In this document: piece after piece, positions 23,585 to 25,588 of the stretch | How positions within the stretch are numbered: the stretch's first letter is position 1 | How the letters are laid out: every line of letters begins with the position of its first letter | NCBI GenBank assembly: GCA_002394605.1 | Contig: DGUI01000055.1 | Span: forward strand, 60,602-86,189 | Origin: Mageeibacillus sp. UBA4314 | GTDB lineage: Bacteria; Bacillota; Clostridia; Saccharofermentanales; Saccharofermentanaceae | Reading direction: 5' to 3' | Length of the DNA stretch: 25,588 bases | Made by a program: the position numbers and the translations under genes | Notes under the pieces: generated by a model | The model's database searches: none | The model's input: only the letters and a program-made list of their open reading frames with translations | What the model was told of the DNA's origin: nothing

Positions 23585-25448
23585 CCGGACAATGACAGAA
23601 GAGAAGATCTACAATGTCGCAGCATTTGTGTGTGGTATGGATGAGGAGTACCCTTACCAGATCATATTGGGCATAAACAGCTTTGCGAAGGAACACAAGA
23701 TCAATATCTCGTATTTTGCCGCTTTCGGAGGTATTGTTGAGAACACTGCCTTTGATGACGGTGAGTACAGCATTTATAACATGCCGGATTATTCAAGGTT
23801 TGACGGAGCGATATTGCTCACAAACTCTTTTCCGAGTGAAGCGGTCCGCAATGTGATCATCTCCAAAGTGAAGGCTGCGGGTATCCCGGCGGTCATTTTC
23901 GAATGCAGGGATCAAGAGGAGTTCCACGATGTCAGCATAGATAATTATTCGGTCATGAAGGAATTAGTCGAGCATATCATCAGGGAGCATGGCGCCAGGA
24001 CGTTCAATTTCATCTCGGGACCTGAGACGAATCCGGAGGCACAGGCAAGATATAAGGCTTTCAGGGATGCGCTCGAGGAGAACGGGATAGAGTTTGACGT
24101 CAAGCGCCTGTTCAAGGGATTCTTCAGGAGTTACGACGGCATCAGGGCGATCGAGGATTTCCTCCAGACCGGCATGAGCCTGCCGGATGCGTTCATATGC
24201 GCTAACGACAGTATGGCGCTTACGGCGATGAACAAACTCCAGGTCAACGGCTATAAAGTGCCGGATGATGTCATAGTAACGGGATTTGACAATTCTTTTA
24301 ATGCGCGAAATGCTTACCCGTCACTAACGACGGTGAAGAGACCTCTGTTCGAATCGGGTTTCCAGGCATGTGAGATGCTGCTCGGACTGATGAACGGCGA
24401 GGAGAGACCTAAGAGCTTATCAGTCAAGGCGGAGCCTGTTTTCGCGGAGAGCTGCGGATGCAGGATCGGCAACATGGAAAACATATTAGGCTTCAAGAAA
24501 GATACATATCTCAGACTTGAGAGAACATATACGAGCATCCACATCCTGAACAGGATGATCGCGGCGCTCGCGGGCGCGAACAATGTCGAAGAGTGCGTTG
24601 ATGCCATACGTAAATTCATCGAAGCGATCGACTGCAAGGAATTCGCGCTCTGTCTCGTGCGTGACTGGGACAAGAGGTTTAACTCTGTCTCCATCGAACA
24701 GAACGAGGATCAGTATCCTCCGGTCATGACGGCACCCCTGATCATTGATCATGGCGAGAGGCGCAAGGTCAAGTCATTTGAGAGCAGGAACCTCCGTCCC
24801 GAGCAGATCACGACGGGAGGGAATATCAGTTATTACCTTCCGCTTCATTTCGGGTCGAGGATCCTCGGCTATTACATCATGACCAATACGGATTTTCCGA
24901 TATACAGCAATCATTGCCATACGATCACGATGAGTATCGGAAATGCGATAGAGAACATCTCAAAGCTCAATGTATTAGATCCTCTCTGCGGAGTCTATAA
25001 CAGGAACGGATTTAATCTCAATGCCGGTTATGTCTTCAAGGAATGCGTCAGGAACAAGACTCCTCTGACGATCATGTTCATCGATGTCGACGGGCTCAAG
25101 ACGATCAATGATACATATGGACACAGCGAAGGCGATTATGCCATCAAGTCTATATCCGAGACGATCGAGATGTGCTGTGACTCGATGGATGTCTGCGGCA
25201 GGATGGGTGGCGACGAGTTTGTCATCGTCAGCAGGACAGAAGGATTTGCAGAGAACTTCGAGGAGCGCTTCAATGAAGAGATCGAAGAGAGGAATATGAA
25301 CAGCGGCAAGCAGTTTACGCTGTCAGCAAGTATCGGCCATGCCTGCATCGTTCCGGAAGCAACGGATTCCCTGGCAGAACTGATCAAGCGCGCTGATGCG
25401 GATATGTATGTCGTTAAGAAGAGAAGAAAGAGGGACCGGTCTGTCTGA
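23571..25448 (+). CDS. cytoplasmic diguanylate cyclase with LacI-type ligand-binding and GAF-like domains
   Basis: This 625-residue protein has no signal peptide or TM segment. Domain order is a Peripla_BP_3/LacI-type sensor without its HTH (~10-295; VIVTGFDNSFNARNAYPSLT is typical), a GAF-like region (~300-460) and GGDEF (~465-620). The active motif RMGGDEF (GGDEF at 546-550) is intact. The inhibitory I-site position reads DSMD instead of RxxD, so product inhibition is probably lost. It should make c-di-GMP in response to a cytoplasmic sugar or nucleoside-like ligand. The ATG at 23571 overlaps the upstream cNMP gene by 14 nt; the ATG at 23592 is an alternative start. It is the last gene of the operon. 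Confidence 0.9.
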   Translation: MERLDRTMTEEKIYNVAAFVCGMDEEYPYQIILGINSFAKEHKINISYFAAFGGIVENTAFDDGEYSIYNMPDYSRFDGAILLTNSFPSEAVRNVIISKVKAAGIPAVIFECRDQEEFHDVSIDNYSVMKELVEHIIREHGARTFNFISGPETNPEAQARYKAFRDALEENGIEFDVKRLFKGFFRSYDGIRAIEDFLQTGMSLPDAFICANDSMALTAMNKLQVNGYKVPDDVIVTGFDNSFNARNAYPSLTTVKRPLFESGFQACEMLLGLMNGEERPKSLSVKAEPVFAESCGCRIGNMENILGFKKDTYLRLERTYTSIHILNRMIAALAGANNVEECVDAIRKFIEAIDCKEFALCLVRDWDKRFNSVSIEQNEDQYPPVMTAPLIIDHGERRKVKSFESRNLRPEQITTGGNISYYLPLHFGSRILGYYIMTNTDFPIYSNHCHTITMSIGNAIENISKLNVLDPLCGVYNRNGFNLNAGYVFKECVRNKTPLTIMFIDVDGLKTINDTYGHSEGDYAIKSISETIEMCCDSMDVCGRMGGDEFVIVSRTEGFAENFEERFNEEIEERNMNSGKQFTLSASIGHACIVPEATDSLAELIKRADADMYVVKKRRKRDRSV

Positions 25449-25485
25449 AGCCTTCAATTCAACTCCATGAACCCGACAAAACGCA

Positions 25486-25519
25486 AAAAAAATGAGGTCA
25501 TCTCATCTGAGACAACCTC
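25486..25519 (-). terminator. terminator downstream of tRNA-Thr
   Basis: Read leftward, GAGGTTGTCTC and GAGATGACCTC pair (11 bp with wobble) around a 4-nt loop, then a run of eight Ts. It lies 10 bp past the tRNA 3' end. Confidence 0.8.
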
Positions 25520-25529
25520 TATGTACTTA

Positions 25530-25588
25530 TGGAGCCGATTGTGGGACTCGAACCCACGACCTGCTGATTACAAATCAGCTGCTCTACC
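25530..25588 (-). tRNA. tRNA-Thr (anticodon TGT), cut by the window edge
   Basis: Read leftward from the right edge, this shows the D-arm end, the anticodon stem CTGAT/ATCAG with loop TTTGTAA (anticodon TGT at 25572-25570), the T-arm GTGGGTTCGAGTCCCAC, and the acceptor half AATCGGC with discriminator T and an encoded CCA. The anticodon reads ACA threonine codons. About the first 17 bases lie outside the window. Confidence 0.93.

Overview
The window looks like a chromosomal segment of a cellulose-degrading, low-to-mid GC Gram-positive bacterium of the Clostridia, most likely a rumen or gut Lachnospiraceae/Oscillospiraceae relative. This is an inference from AGGAGG-type ribosome sites, a secreted GH5 endoglucanase with Gram-positive cell-wall-binding repeats, a GH1 beta-glucosidase, a SpoIIE/STAS/RsbW-type partner-switching set, and a GGDEF protein with a LacI-type sensor. 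I see no IS element, prophage, plasmid or CRISPR-Cas genes. Genes are packed tightly: four convergent pairs overlap at their 3' ends and four same-strand pairs overlap by 8-20 nt.

Left part (1-7.7 kb): a small membrane protein; an RmlD-like reductase and a radical SAM protein that diverge from one palindromic promoter; a GH5 glycanase of subfamily-1 type without a signal peptide; a membrane SpoIIE/PP2C phosphatase followed by its likely STAS substrate; and a membrane protein/XRE regulator pair behind a repeat-rich operator region.

Middle part (7.7-15.9 kb): a 114-bp terminator-containing repeat and the first hairpin array (A); a zinc-ribbon protein overlapping a two-domain PPK2 polyphosphate:AMP phosphotransferase; an RsbW-like anti-sigma kinase with an SDR protein; an EamA exporter; an Fe-S aldo/keto reductase; and a Na+/phosphate symporter followed by a second, identical 114-bp repeat.

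Right part (15.9-25.6 kb): a leftward cellobiose operon (GH1 beta-glucosidase, then secreted GH5); an MBL-fold hydrolase; a tiny prepilin-like protein; an ECF-type sigma factor with a membrane regulator; the second hairpin array (B); a double cyclic-nucleotide-binding protein overlapping a LacI-sensor/GAF-like/GGDEF protein; and a tRNA-Thr cut by the window edge.

Functional links: the secreted endoglucanase and GH1 enzyme would release and split cello-oligosaccharides. The Na+/Pi symporter and PPK2 enzyme concern phosphate and polyphosphate. The phosphatase, STAS and kinase genes could form one partner-switching circuit. The last operon would join sugar or nucleotide sensing to c-di-GMP.

The strongest unexplained signal is a pair of 199-bp intergenic elements (7871-8069 and 22149-22347). 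Each has four units of the form GTAAACCCRR-N18/19-TTGGGTTTAC, with strict 53-55-bp periodicity, variable interiors and matching unit-by-unit peculiarities. I do not recognise this element.
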